64,000 nucleotides of DNA, taken from positions 124,001 to 188,000 of the forward strand of contig NZ_NWTG01000010.1 in NCBI RefSeq assembly GCF_002532045.1. Direction: 5' to 3'. Position 1 is the first letter of the stretch, and each line of letters opens with the position of its first letter. Made by a program: the position numbers and the translations under genes. The stretch comes from Bradyrhizobium sp. C9 (GTDB lineage: Bacteria; Pseudomonadota; Alphaproteobacteria; Rhizobiales; Xanthobacteraceae). This document shows positions 48,435 to 56,527 of the stretch, in pieces. The notes under the pieces were generated by a model. That model was not told where the DNA came from, ran no database searches, and saw nothing but the letters and a program-made list of their open reading frames with translations.

Positions 48435-50041
48435 GCTTCCACCGCCCGGCCCTTGAGCGCGAACAGGCCGCGCGGCCGTTTCTGGATGAACAGGATGATC
48501 AGCACCAGGATCGCGATCTTGCCGAGCACCGCACCTGCCACCGGCTCCAGGAACTTGTTGGCGATGCCGAGCGTGAAGGCGCCGACCAGCGTGCCCCAGA
48601 GATTGCCGACGCCGCCGAACACCACGACCATGAAGCTGTCGATGATGTAGCTCTGGCCGAGATTCGGACTGACATTGTCGATCTGCGACAGCGCCACGCC
48701 GGCAATGCCGGCGATCCCCGAACCGAGGCCGAAGGTCAGCGCGTCGACGCGCGAGGTGGCGATCCCCATCGAGGCCGCCATACGGCGGTTCTGCGTCACC
48801 GCACGCATCTCGAGGCCAAGCGCGGTGTAGCGCAGCATCGCGAGCAGGATAGCGAACACCGCAAGCGTGAAGCAGAGGATCCAGAGCCGGTTATAGGTGA
48901 TGGTGATCTGGCCGAGCTCGAAGGCGCCGCTCATCCAGGACGGATTGCCGACCTCGCGGTTGGTCGGGCCGAACGCGGTACGCACCGCCTGCTGCAGCAC
49001 CAGCGACAGGCCCCAGGTCGCGAGCAGCGTTTCCAGCGGGCGGCCGTACAGGAAGCGGATGATGGTGCGCTCGATCACGACGCCGATCAGGCCCGCGACC
49101 AGGAAGGCGAGCGGCACCGCGATCAGCAGCGAATAGTCGAACAGCGCGGGATAGCGGGTGCGGATCACCTCCTGCACCACGAAGGTGGTGTAGGCGCCCA
49201 ACATCACCATCTCGCCATGCGCCATGTTGATGACGCCCATCACGCCGAAGGTGATGGCAAGCCCGATCGCGGCGAGCAGCAGCACCGAGCCGAGCGACAG
49301 GCCGTACCAGGCGTTCTGCACCATCGACCACATCGCAAGGTTGCTCTGAATCGAGGTGACCGCGGCAGCCGCCGCCTTGGTGACCGACGGCGGCTGGTCG
49401 CCAAGCCCGGTGAGCAGCGCCAGCGCTTCCTGGTCGCCGCGGGCCTTGACCACGGCGACGGCGTCGAGCTTGTCGCTGTCGGATGCATCCGGCTTGAACA
49501 GGATGATGGCGGCGCGCGCCTCGGCGAAAGCCTGCTTGATCGACTTGACGCTCTCCTTGGCGAGCGCGCCCTCCACCGTCGGCAGCAGGTTCTCCTCGTG
49601 GCTCTTGAACACCGATTGCGCCGCCGCGAGCCGCTTGGCCGGATCGGATGACAGCAGCGTCAGGCCGCCGAGCGCGGCTTCCACGGTACGGCGCAGGCGG
49701 TTGTTGAGGCGAACCGCGGCGGCATTGTCGGGCAGCTTGTCGACGGCAGCGCCAGTCGCGGCGTCGATGATCTTGCCGTCGGTCTGCGTGATGAAGACCT
49801 TCTTGCTGTCGGGATCGGCCGACAGCCGGCCGTCCTGCAGCGCGCCGATGATGCGCGGAGCCAGCGCGTTGCCCGATGCGGCAATCTCGCCGATCGCGGC
49901 CTCGGTGTCGGAAAACTCGTCATTGGCGAATTTGGCGACCGAATCCTCGAACGGGCCGGCCAGCGCCGGCACGGCAAGGCAGCTCAGCAGCAGGATCGAG
50001 AGACAAAGCGCACGAAAGCGATCAATACAAATAGCAAACAC
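48431..50041 (-). CDS. urtB: Urea ABC transporter permease UrtB
   Basis: LivH-type permease of 536 residues. An N-terminal signal (residues ~1-25) and ~220-residue soluble periplasmic region (AEARAAIILFKPDASDS) precede about eight membrane helices with AITFGVMGVINMAHGEMVMLGAYTTF and VFGGVGNLWGTLVGA. The long extension is usual for UrtB. GTG 50041 is chosen (GGGG 7 nt upstream); the upstream in-frame sequence belongs to a repeat at 50145. Confidence 0.94.
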   Translation of the reverse strand: MFAICIDRFRALCLSILLLSCLAVPALAGPFEDSVAKFANDEFSDTEAAIGEIAASGNALAPRIIGALQDGRLSADPDSKKVFITQTDGKIIDAATGAAVDKLPDNAAAVRLNNRLRRTVEAALGGLTLLSSDPAKRLAAAQSVFKSHEENLLPTVEGALAKESVKSIKQAFAEARAAIILFKPDASDSDKLDAVAVVKARGDQEALALLTGLGDQPPSVTKAAAAAVTSIQSNLAMWSMVQNAWYGLSLGSVLLLAAIGLAITFGVMGVINMAHGEMVMLGAYTTFVVQEVIRTRYPALFDYSLLIAVPLAFLVAGLIGVVIERTIIRFLYGRPLETLLATWGLSLVLQQAVRTAFGPTNREVGNPSWMSGAFELGQITITYNRLWILCFTLAVFAILLAMLRYTALGLEMRAVTQNRRMAASMGIATSRVDALTFGLGSGIAGIAGVALSQIDNVSPNLGQSYIIDSFMVVVFGGVGNLWGTLVGAFTLGIANKFLEPVAGAVLGKIAILVLIILFIQKRPRGLFALKGRAVEA

Positions 50042-50144
50042 GTCAGTACCCCGGCAGGAGTGGAGGAGAAGGCGACGAGTAATGCCGCCTTCTCCGGTGT
50101 CGGAAGGTTGTGTTGTGTCGTTGTTGAGGTCAGGAGTCTTCTTT

Positions 50145-50193
50145 GAGCGTGATCTTTTCGGAAAACCGCTTCGCACTTTTCCGGATCAAACTC
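50145..50193. repeat. Dispersed palindrome, second copy of the 24638 type
   Basis: GAGCGTGATCTTTTCGGAAA then ACCGCTTCGCACTTTTCCGG and ATCAAACTC. It matches the 24638-24687 element in design and lies in the urtA-urtB spacer, where a stem-loop could allow higher urtA than urtB expression. Confidence 0.75.
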
Positions 50194-50197
50194 GCTA

Positions 50198-51526
50198 TCA
50201 GGAGCCCTGGCCGCCGCACTTGTTGGTCTTGGTGTTGTAGTTGCCGCACTTCTTGCCGACCCAATCGCCGATCAGGTCCTTGGAGCCTTCGAGCTCCTTC
50301 GACCAGGCATCGCCGGCCACCAGACCCGGGGTCTTCCAGACCACGTCGAACTGGCCGTTGCCCTTGATCTCGCCGATGAACACCGGCTTGGTGATGTGGT
50401 GGTTCGGCAGCATCTTCGACACGCCACCGGTCAGGTTCGGCGCCTCGGTGCCGGGGAGCGCGTCGATCACCTTGTCCGGATCGGTCGACTTCACCTTCTC
50501 GACAGCCTTCACCCACATGTTGAAGCCGATGTAGTGCGCTTCCATCGGATCGTTGGTCACGCGCTTCGGATTCTTGGTGTAGGCCTGCCACTCCTTGATG
50601 AACTTCTCGTTCGCCGGGGTCTTGATCGACTCGAAGTAGTTCCAGGCGGCGAGATGGCCGAGCAGCGGCTTGGTGTCGATGCCGGCGAGCTCTTCTTCGC
50701 CGACCGAGAACGCGACCACCGGAATGTCGGTCGCCTTGATGCCCTGGTTGCCGAGCTCCTTGTAGAACGGAACGTTGGCGTCGCCGTTGATGGTGGAGAC
50801 CACGGCGGTCTTCTTGCCGGCCGAGCCGAACTTCTTGATGTCAGCCACGATCGTCTGCCAGTCGGAGTGACCGAACGGCGTGTAGTTGATCATGATGTCG
50901 TCCTGGGCGACGCCCTTCGACTTCAGGTAGGCTTCCAGGATCTTGTTGGTGGTGCGCGGATAGACGTAGTCGGTGCCGGCCAGCACCCAGCGCTTCACCT
51001 TTTCTTCCTTCATCAGATAGTCGACGGCGGGGATCGCCTGCTGGTTCGGCGCAGCACCCGTGTAGAACACGTTGCGCTCGGATTCCTCGCCCTCATACTG
51101 CACCGGGTAGAACAGGATGTTGTTCAGCTCCTTGAACACCGGCAGCACGGACTTGCGCGACACCGAGGTCCAGCAGCCGAACACGACCGCGACCTTGTCC
51201 TTGGTGATCAGCTCGCGGGCCTTCTCGGCGAACAGCGGCCAGTTCGATGCGGGGTCGACCACGACGGCCTCGAGCTTCTTGCCGAGAACGCCGCCCTTCT
51301 TGTTCTGCTCGTCGATCAGGAAAAGGATCGTGTCCTTCAGCGTGGTTTCGCTGATGGCCATGGTGCCCGACAGTGAGTGAAGAATGCCAATCTTGATGGT
51401 GTCGTCGGCCGCTTGGGCGGGCGCGAACGGCGAGGACGCAGCCAGACCCAAAACCAGGCCGGCAGTCGCCGCGAGCGCGCGGCGGCGGGTCATCGTCGTT
51501 ATTTTGTGAGTAAGCTGAGTAAGCAT
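50198..51526 (-). CDS. urtA: Urea-binding periplasmic protein UrtA
   Basis: Captures urea for the UrtBCDE importer. The 442-residue precursor has a twin-arginine-like signal (TTMTRRRALAATAGLVLGLA, then AQAADD). The UrtA fold is seen in IKIGILHSLSGTMAISETTL and FVNMWVKAVEKVK-type helices (residues near IGFNMW). Two C-terminal cysteines (KKCGNYNTKTNKCGGQG) are typical. ATG 51526 is used. It is first in the urt-ure operon and has a sigma-54 promoter 75 nt upstream. Confidence 0.95.
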   Translation of the reverse strand: MLTQLTHKITTMTRRRALAATAGLVLGLAASSPFAPAQAADDTIKIGILHSLSGTMAISETTLKDTILFLIDEQNKKGGVLGKKLEAVVVDPASNWPLFAEKARELITKDKVAVVFGCWTSVSRKSVLPVFKELNNILFYPVQYEGEESERNVFYTGAAPNQQAIPAVDYLMKEEKVKRWVLAGTDYVYPRTTNKILEAYLKSKGVAQDDIMINYTPFGHSDWQTIVADIKKFGSAGKKTAVVSTINGDANVPFYKELGNQGIKATDIPVVAFSVGEEELAGIDTKPLLGHLAAWNYFESIKTPANEKFIKEWQAYTKNPKRVTNDPMEAHYIGFNMWVKAVEKVKSTDPDKVIDALPGTEAPNLTGGVSKMLPNHHITKPVFIGEIKGNGQFDVVWKTPGLVAGDAWSKELEGSKDLIGDWVGKKCGNYNTKTNKCGGQGS

Positions 51527-51599
51527 GAAATGTCGTCTCCCTGACGCAGGCGTGGAACGCTTGCGAACGGCCGCTTGGCCGCCTGCGGTTAAGGGAATC

Positions 51600-51614
51600 G
51601 CAAGAACTGTGCCA
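51600..51614 (-). promoter_or_regulatory. Sigma-54 (RpoN) promoter of urtA
   Basis: On the minus strand TGGCAC-N5-TTGC (TGGCACAGTTCTTGC), matching both invariant GG/GC dinucleotides and the -24/-12 spacing. The -12 end lies 74 nt upstream of the urtA ATG. Urea uptake and urease under NtrC/RpoN is established in several bacteria; an NtrC site was not identified with confidence. Confidence 0.82.
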
Positions 51615-52058
51615 CGGTGCGTGGGCACCGTAAGCCGATGAACCAACTGGATAATTTCATGAGTTCCGGGCAAATACGGAGAGTGGCTGCCCAATCATTG
51701 AGCCGTCAACTTGGCTGCCGAAAGAGCAATCAGGTTATTTTATAGGCAAAATTTCCTTCTTGGCTAAATTTCCGGCAGCGATTTGTGACAGTTTGCGCGA
51801 TGGTTCGGCGCATTCAGCGCACCAATCCCGGCGATATCATCTTGAAACCGCCCAGTTCCTGGTCCATATGCTGGCCATGCCCGCGACATCGCGGTGCCTT
51901 CGCGAGCTGCGTGTTCAAGCTGCCCCAAGCGGCTTCTGGCTCGCCTTTCAGCTAACCCAGCTTGACGCCCCAGACACGCGGGTGTCCCCGAATGCTTTCA
52001 TGCGATTCCGGCTGATACTGGCCGGGACGATGACGGCTTTTATGGAAAGAACCACCTT
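51615..52058. other. Long intergenic region between urtA and rhlE
   Basis: About 440 nt with low-GC patches. It should carry the NtrC enhancer sites for urtA (minus) and the promoter and long leader of the DEAD-box gene (plus). No gene is convincingly supported; a 100-codon plus-strand frame ending at 52062 has no ribosome-binding site or protein-like composition. Confidence 0.55.
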
Positions 52059-53489
52059 TTGACCTCCTTTCAGGATTTCGGCCTCGCCGATCCCATCGCC
52101 CGCGCGCTTCGAGAAGAAAATTATCTCACGCCGACCCCCATCCAGGCCCAGACCATCCCACTCGCACTTGCCGGCCGCGATGTCGTCGGCATTGCCCAGA
52201 CCGGAACCGGCAAAACCGCGTCCTTCGCGCTGCCGATCCTGCACCGGCTGCTCGAGAACCGCGTCCGCCCGCAGCCCAAGAGCTGCCGCGTGCTGGTGCT
52301 CTCGCCGACCCGCGAACTGTCGGGGCAGATCCTCGACAGCTTCAACACCTATGGCCGCCACATCCGGCTGTCCTCGACGCTCGCCATCGGCGGCGTGCCG
52401 ATGGGCCGCCAGGTCCGCTCCCTGATGCAGGGCGTCGAGGTGCTGGTTGCCACCCCCGGCCGCCTGCTCGATCTCGTGCAGAGCAACGGGCTGAAGCTCA
52501 ACCAGGTCGAATTCCTGGTGCTCGATGAAGCCGACCGCATGCTCGACATGGGCTTCATCAACGACATCCGCAAAATCGTCGCCAAGCTGCCGATCCGGCG
52601 GCAGACGCTGTTCTTCTCGGCCACCATGCCCAAGGACATCGCCGAGCTCGCCGAGGCGATGCTGCGCGACCCGGCCCGCGTGGCGGTGACGCCGGTGGCC
52701 TCGACGGTGGATCGCATCGCCCAGCGCGCGATCCAGGTCGATTTCGCGGCCAAGCCGGCGGTTCTCGCCCAGCTTCTGAAGCAGGAAGCGGTCAATCGTG
52801 CCCTGGTGTTTACCCGCACCAAGCACGGCGCCGACAAGGTGGTGAAGAGCCTTGCCAAGGCCGGCATCGAGGCCAATGCGATCCACGGCAACAAGTCGCA
52901 GAACCACCGCGAGCGCACGCTGGCGGCGTTCCGTTCCGGCGAGATCCGCACGCTGGTGGCGACCGATATCGCCGCCCGCGGCATCGACGTCGACGGCGTC
53001 AGCCATGTCGTGAACTTCGACCTGCCCAACATCCCGGAAACCTACGTCCACCGCATCGGCCGCACCGCCCGTGCCGGCGCCGACGGTGTCGCGATCTCGC
53101 TGGTCGCCGGCGCCGAGGAGATGGGCTATCTGCGCGATATCGAGCGGCTGATCCGGATTACCGTGCCGCGGGAAGACCGCCGCACACAAGGCGGCTCCCC
53201 TGGCAGCCGCGAAGCCGCCGCGCCCGCATCGGCGACCCACCCCCACCGGGGCGGCCGCTCTGCGCCGCGCGCGCATAATGTGCGTGGGAATGAGGCCGCT
53301 CCAAGTGCAAAAGGCCCTCGCCGCCGCCGCCGTCGGGGTGGTAATAATGGCGCGCCGCAGACGAGCCGGGGCGAGTCGCCGCGTCCGTCGCAGGCCGGCA
53401 ACAGCGAAGGCATTCAGGGCGTCGCCTTCTTGCATCGCGAGAGCCGGCCGAATCCGCAACCCAACCGCAACAACCGACCGAAGCACTAG
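52059..53489 (+). CDS. rhlE: DEAD-box RNA helicase (RhlE-type) with basic RG-rich tail
   Basis: ATP-dependent RNA helicase, 476 residues. Motifs in order: Q-motif TPTPIQAQTIP, I AQTGTGKT, Ia PTREL, Ib TPGR, II DEAD, III SAT, V ATDIAARGID, VI HRIGRTAR. The C-terminal ~100 residues are Arg/Gly/Asn/Pro-rich (GPRRRRRRGGNNG), a typical RNA-binding tail. The likely start is the TTG at 52059, directly giving TSFQDFGL; there is no suitable ATG in frame. It precedes infA and cspA, suggesting cold-shock/ribosome function. Confidence 0.94.
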   Translation: MTSFQDFGLADPIARALREENYLTPTPIQAQTIPLALAGRDVVGIAQTGTGKTASFALPILHRLLENRVRPQPKSCRVLVLSPTRELSGQILDSFNTYGRHIRLSSTLAIGGVPMGRQVRSLMQGVEVLVATPGRLLDLVQSNGLKLNQVEFLVLDEADRMLDMGFINDIRKIVAKLPIRRQTLFFSATMPKDIAELAEAMLRDPARVAVTPVASTVDRIAQRAIQVDFAAKPAVLAQLLKQEAVNRALVFTRTKHGADKVVKSLAKAGIEANAIHGNKSQNHRERTLAAFRSGEIRTLVATDIAARGIDVDGVSHVVNFDLPNIPETYVHRIGRTARAGADGVAISLVAGAEEMGYLRDIERLIRITVPREDRRTQGGSPGSREAAAPASATHPHRGGRSAPRAHNVRGNEAAPSAKGPRRRRRRGGNNGAPQTSRGESPRPSQAGNSEGIQGVAFLHRESRPNPQPNRNNRPKH

Positions 53490-53513
53490 CCGTCGCTCGA
53501 TCTGGAGAAACAT

Positions 53514-53807
53514 ATGGCTAAGGAAGAGCTGATCCAGTTCGAAGGACTGGTGACCGAAATCCTCCCCGACGCTCGTTACCGGGTGCAACTCGATGCCGGA
53601 CACGAGATCGTCGCCTACACCGCCGGCAAGATGAAGAAAAACCGCATCAAGACGCTGGCCGGCGACCGCGTTACGATCGAAATGTCGCCCTACGATCTCG
53701 AAAAGGGCCGCCTGATTTTCCGGCACAAGGACGAACGTCCGAGCGGCGCACCCGGCGGTCCGCCGCGGGGCGGCGCACAGCGCGGCGGCCAGTTCCGCCG
53801 CCGTTAG
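53514..53807 (+). CDS. infA: Translation initiation factor IF-1 with C-terminal RG-rich extension
   Basis: The N-terminal ~70 residues are an OB-fold IF-1 (EELIQFEGLVTEILPDARYRVQLDAG, KMKKNRIKTLAGDRVTIEMSPYDLEKGRLIFR). The usual protein ends at about residue 72; here ~25 more residues (ERPSGAPGG..., ending GGQFRRR) are Gly/Arg-rich. Such second IF-1 copies with extensions occur in alphaproteobacteria. The ATG has GGAG upstream, 24 nt after the helicase stop, so the two are likely co-transcribed. Confidence 0.95.
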   Translation: MAKEELIQFEGLVTEILPDARYRVQLDAGHEIVAYTAGKMKKNRIKTLAGDRVTIEMSPYDLEKGRLIFRHKDERPSGAPGGPPRGGAQRGGQFRRR

Positions 53808-54074
53808 GCTGGACATTGCAACCGTTGCGCGCACGACGTCCTGATGTCCTGCGCAACAATGGCCGGCGGCTGCGCCGGCCAAAAAATCGCGCACGTCAGG
53901 ATTGTTTTGAGCCCTTCTATCGAATAATATCCTACCCATCGATTTTCGGCCGGACGACATTAGCCAATACCGGTACAGCCGGTTCAGACGCTGACGACCC
54001 TTCCAAAAATTCGATCTCACCACCCCGCCGATCAGCGGGTCTTGAACTTGTATATCTGAGAAGGGACTACCCAC
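53808..54074. other. Long leader region of the cold-shock gene
   Basis: This 267-nt gap between infA and cspA holds no recognised gene. Long 5' leaders that act as RNA thermometers are typical of cspA genes, so most of it is probably the cspA leader. Confidence 0.5.
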
Positions 54075-54287
54075 GTGAGCATGGGAACCGTGAAGTGGTT
54101 TAACGCGACCAAGGGCTACGGCTTCATCCAGCCGGATGAAGGCGGGAACGACGTGTTCGTGCACATCAGTGCAGTCGAGCGCGCCGGCCTTGGCACTCTG
54201 CGTGAAGGCCAGAAGATCTCCTACGAGATCGTTGCTGACCGCCGTTCCGGCAAATCCTCGGCCGACAATCTGCGCGCCGCTGGATAA
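54075..54287 (+). CDS. cspA: Cold-shock protein (CspA family)
   Basis: A 70-residue RNA chaperone with RNP1 KGYGFI and RNP2 VFVHIS. The GTG at 54075 is favoured because AAGGGA lies 9 nt upstream; the ATG two codons later would be 15 nt away. A strong terminator follows. Confidence 0.95.
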   Translation: MSMGTVKWFNATKGYGFIQPDEGGNDVFVHISAVERAGLGTLREGQKISYEIVADRRSGKSSADNLRAAG

Positions 54288-54336
54288 GCCGATTTCCCGG
54301 GAGCGCGAAGCTCCAGGAAATTGCCGTCAAAGCATC

Positions 54337-54367
54337 AAGGGCCGCACCTTCAGGTGCGGCCCTTTTT
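54337..54367 (+). terminator. Rho-independent terminator of cspA
   Basis: Perfect stem AAGGGCCGCACC / GGTGCGGCCCTT with a TTCA loop and five T, 50 nt after the cspA stop. Confidence 0.93.
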
Positions 54368-54402
54368 GTCTGGATCGCGTCTTTGGCAGACGCAGCCCGG
54401 CT

Positions 54403-54446
54403 GCATTTTCTTCACGCGAACCGGCGTCCGCTTCGCGCGAAGACGC
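54403..54446. repeat. Dispersed palindrome, variant of the 41193 type
   Basis: GCATTTTCTTCACGCGAACC then GGCGTCCGCTTCGCGCGAAGACGC, the same pattern as the ureC-downstream element. It abuts the stop codon of the convergent TadG-like gene. Confidence 0.6.
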
Positions 54447-54447
54447 C

Positions 54448-55089
54448 TTAGTAAGTCGAGCAGGTCGTCGGCATGGTGGCGGAGGTCGGGGCATAAAACA
54501 CGCAGACCGACTGCCGCGGCCGCGTGAAGGCAACGTCGCTGAAGGTGATGCCGGCCTTGGCCATCACATAGCCGATCGTCGGAACGTATTTGTAGCTCAC
54601 TTCGCTGAAGATCAGATAGGTGCCCGAAACCAGCAGCGCGGACGGAACGACGCTGGTCACAATGTCACCCTGGCTGCGGGTTGAGGCCGTCAACGTGGCC
54701 TGCGTGGCGCCCGAGGCGATCGTCCCCGCCTTGCTCCACTGGATGTGCGCGATGTTGGAGTTATCGACGTAGATTTCCGACAACGTGACTTTGGTCGGTG
54801 ACGGATCGTAGGGCGTCATGATGCCGACGCTGGCGCTGAAGAAGTTCTGCAGGTCGGCATCCACCACCTGCGTCGCCTGCGAGGTCAGATCCGATGCGGC
54901 GCGCGCCATCAGCGTGACCTTGCGGTCGACCGCGACACCGGATGAAAACTCAACGGTGCCGAAGAACAACACCAGCATCAACGGCATGATGAACGCAAAC
55001 TCGACCGCCGCAAGACCCCGGCGGTCATGCCCGAAAGCAACGACAAAGCGCCGCAAGGCCGAGGGCAGGGTTTTCATGACCTTACTCAT
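54448..55089 (-). CDS. TadG/TadE-like pseudopilin (second of pair)
   Basis: A 213-residue minor pilin-like protein. After a basic N-terminus (RRFVVAFGHDRRG) comes the TadE motif LAAVEFAFIMPLMLVLFFGTVEF, a glutamate-containing membrane helix typical of pseudopilins. The remainder is an extracytoplasmic domain with two C-terminal cysteines (RQSVCVF and TTCSTY). ATG 55089 overlaps the previous stop by 4 nt. It probably forms part of the Tad pilus built from the plus-strand genes. Confidence 0.88.
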   Translation of the reverse strand: MSKVMKTLPSALRRFVVAFGHDRRGLAAVEFAFIMPLMLVLFFGTVEFSSGVAVDRKVTLMARAASDLTSQATQVVDADLQNFFSASVGIMTPYDPSPTKVTLSEIYVDNSNIAHIQWSKAGTIASGATQATLTASTRSQGDIVTSVVPSALLVSGTYLIFSEVSYKYVPTIGYVMAKAGITFSDVAFTRPRQSVCVFYAPTSATMPTTCSTY

Positions 55090-55634
55090 GAGCATGTGGT
55101 CCCGGCGGTTCCGGAGGGCTCGTTCTTGAACGTCGCGGTCGCGGTCAGGAGCCGCTTGCCGTTGCTGAGGAAGCTGGAGGTGAAAACCTTGGTGACAAAC
55201 AGCGGCCATTGATAGAACAGGCGGACCACCACGACGTCGCCGTCCTTGCCGGGACACCATTTCACCTGGGTGGGATCGGTAATCGGCGTGAGGTTGACGG
55301 TCGAAAAGCTCGTCGCGGGATAGCTGCGCACGTCAACGTAAATGCCGTTGGTGCAATCGAACAGCGCGTTGACCCGGCCGCAGACGAAATCCTTGAACTG
55401 CTGCTGGGTATAATTTGCGCCCTGCGCCTGGCCGGTCATGACCATGCGCGAGGAGTCCTGCGTTGCCGTCTCAAGCACCTGGCTGGCAAAGAAGATCATC
55501 GCCACCTCGATGATCGCAAAAAGCAGCGCGAAAAACAGCGGCGCGACCAGCGCGAATTCGACCGCGGTCACACCACGGCGGTTTCGGCCAAAGCGACGGA
55601 GGAGGCGCGCAAAAGAATGAGCGGGCAGCGGCAT
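55086..55634 (-). CDS. TadE-like pseudopilin (first of pair)
   Basis: A 182-residue TadE-family pseudopilin: basic RRFGRNRRG followed by VTAVEFALVAPLFFALLFAIIEVAM, the Glu-containing membrane helix. Extracytoplasmic part has four Cys (FVCGRVNALFDC, KWCPGK, GTTCS). ATG 55634 is used (MPLPAHSF). It is translationally coupled to the next gene by ATGA. Confidence 0.88.
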   Translation of the reverse strand: MPLPAHSFARLLRRFGRNRRGVTAVEFALVAPLFFALLFAIIEVAMIFFASQVLETATQDSSRMVMTGQAQGANYTQQQFKDFVCGRVNALFDCTNGIYVDVRSYPATSFSTVNLTPITDPTQVKWCPGKDGDVVVVRLFYQWPLFVTKVFTSSFLSNGKRLLTATATFKNEPSGTAGTTCS

Positions 55635-55807
55635 CAACGACCCCGGATCAACATGGCGGCAACAACTACCCAAGAGTCATTGTCGAAGTATTTCGCCGGA
55701 TCGAGACAGAGCGACCCGATCCGTTAGGCTTTTATTAAGCATGTCGGGTGGACTGCCTGCGATAGGCCACAAGGCGGCTGCGTGTGAAGCGCCCGGGCGG
55801 ACGCATG

Positions 55808-56314
55808 TCAGTTCTGCGGCTTCGCGCCACCGCCCGAGCCGCTGGCCTGATTGTTGAGCGTACCAGCCTGGTCCATGGTCGACTTGAAGTAGGCCTCACC
55901 GTCACCGAGGGTGATGCGGCGCTGGCAAACCGGCATGCAGCTATAGGTCTCGCGATCGATGCCACGATAGACGGTGACGAGCTGATCGGTCGGACCTTCG
56001 ACCTGGATCTGGCGGTCCACCAGCACCTGGCCGGAGCGGTCGAGTGCGATGAAGTTGGTCGCGCCATAACCCTTGCCGGTGACCACGACGACCCCGCCAT
56101 TCTGCAGGGTGACGTCGGCGATCAGGGGATTGCCGACCACGATCGTGGCAATGCCGCCGGGCAACTTGACGAGCTTGGCCTGATCGACGTTGACCGCGAT
56201 CCGGTCGGGATCCGGCGCTGCCGTTGCGAGTGCCGGCCCCAGCAGCAAGGCTGCGGCCATCGAGATGAAACCAATGCGCGTGACGGCGCGAATACGCTGG
56301 GACTGAAACGACAT
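55808..56314 (-). CDS. Short pilus-assembly protein with CpaC/RcpA N-terminal domain only
   Basis: A 168-residue exported protein (signal residues 1-32, ALATAAP). It has the secretin-associated pilus assembly N-domain: IAVNVDQAKLVKLPGGIATIVVGNPLIADVTLQ, GYGATNFIALDRSGQVLVD. This is the same domain as in the N-terminus of CpaC at 60906 (residues 50-130), but with no secretin part. A CMPVC motif (residues ~128-132) and a Gly/Ser-rich tail follow. It probably works with the Tad secretin in the periplasm. Confidence 0.87.
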   Translation of the reverse strand: MSFQSQRIRAVTRIGFISMAAALLLGPALATAAPDPDRIAVNVDQAKLVKLPGGIATIVVGNPLIADVTLQNGGVVVVTGKGYGATNFIALDRSGQVLVDRQIQVEGPTDQLVTVYRGIDRETYSCMPVCQRRITLGDGEAYFKSTMDQAGTLNNQASGSGGGAKPQN

Positions 56315-56527
56315 ACTCTACCCCGGGACGTTAACAGGCCGGCAAAGGCGATACGCTGCGGACCGGCGCCCGACGCTGGCAAATCTGACGGCAATTCATT
56401 TAGGAAGAGCAAAGATCGACCGCCGAATTGCGCGGATGTCACGACTTCCCGAGCGGGTAGCTCGCGCAGGACGATCCGGCCGCCGCCCCCGTCGTCCTGT
56501 CATTGGGCGGAAGGGTCCGCAGCGGCT

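Noticed and set aside
51760..52062. 100-codon plus-strand frame ending at the rhlE start
   Set aside because: No ribosome-binding site, no family, mixed codon use; probably the helicase leader.
51948..54164. 738-codon antisense frame opposite rhlE, infA and cspA
   Set aside because: Spans three well-supported genes and their spacers with non-protein-like composition.
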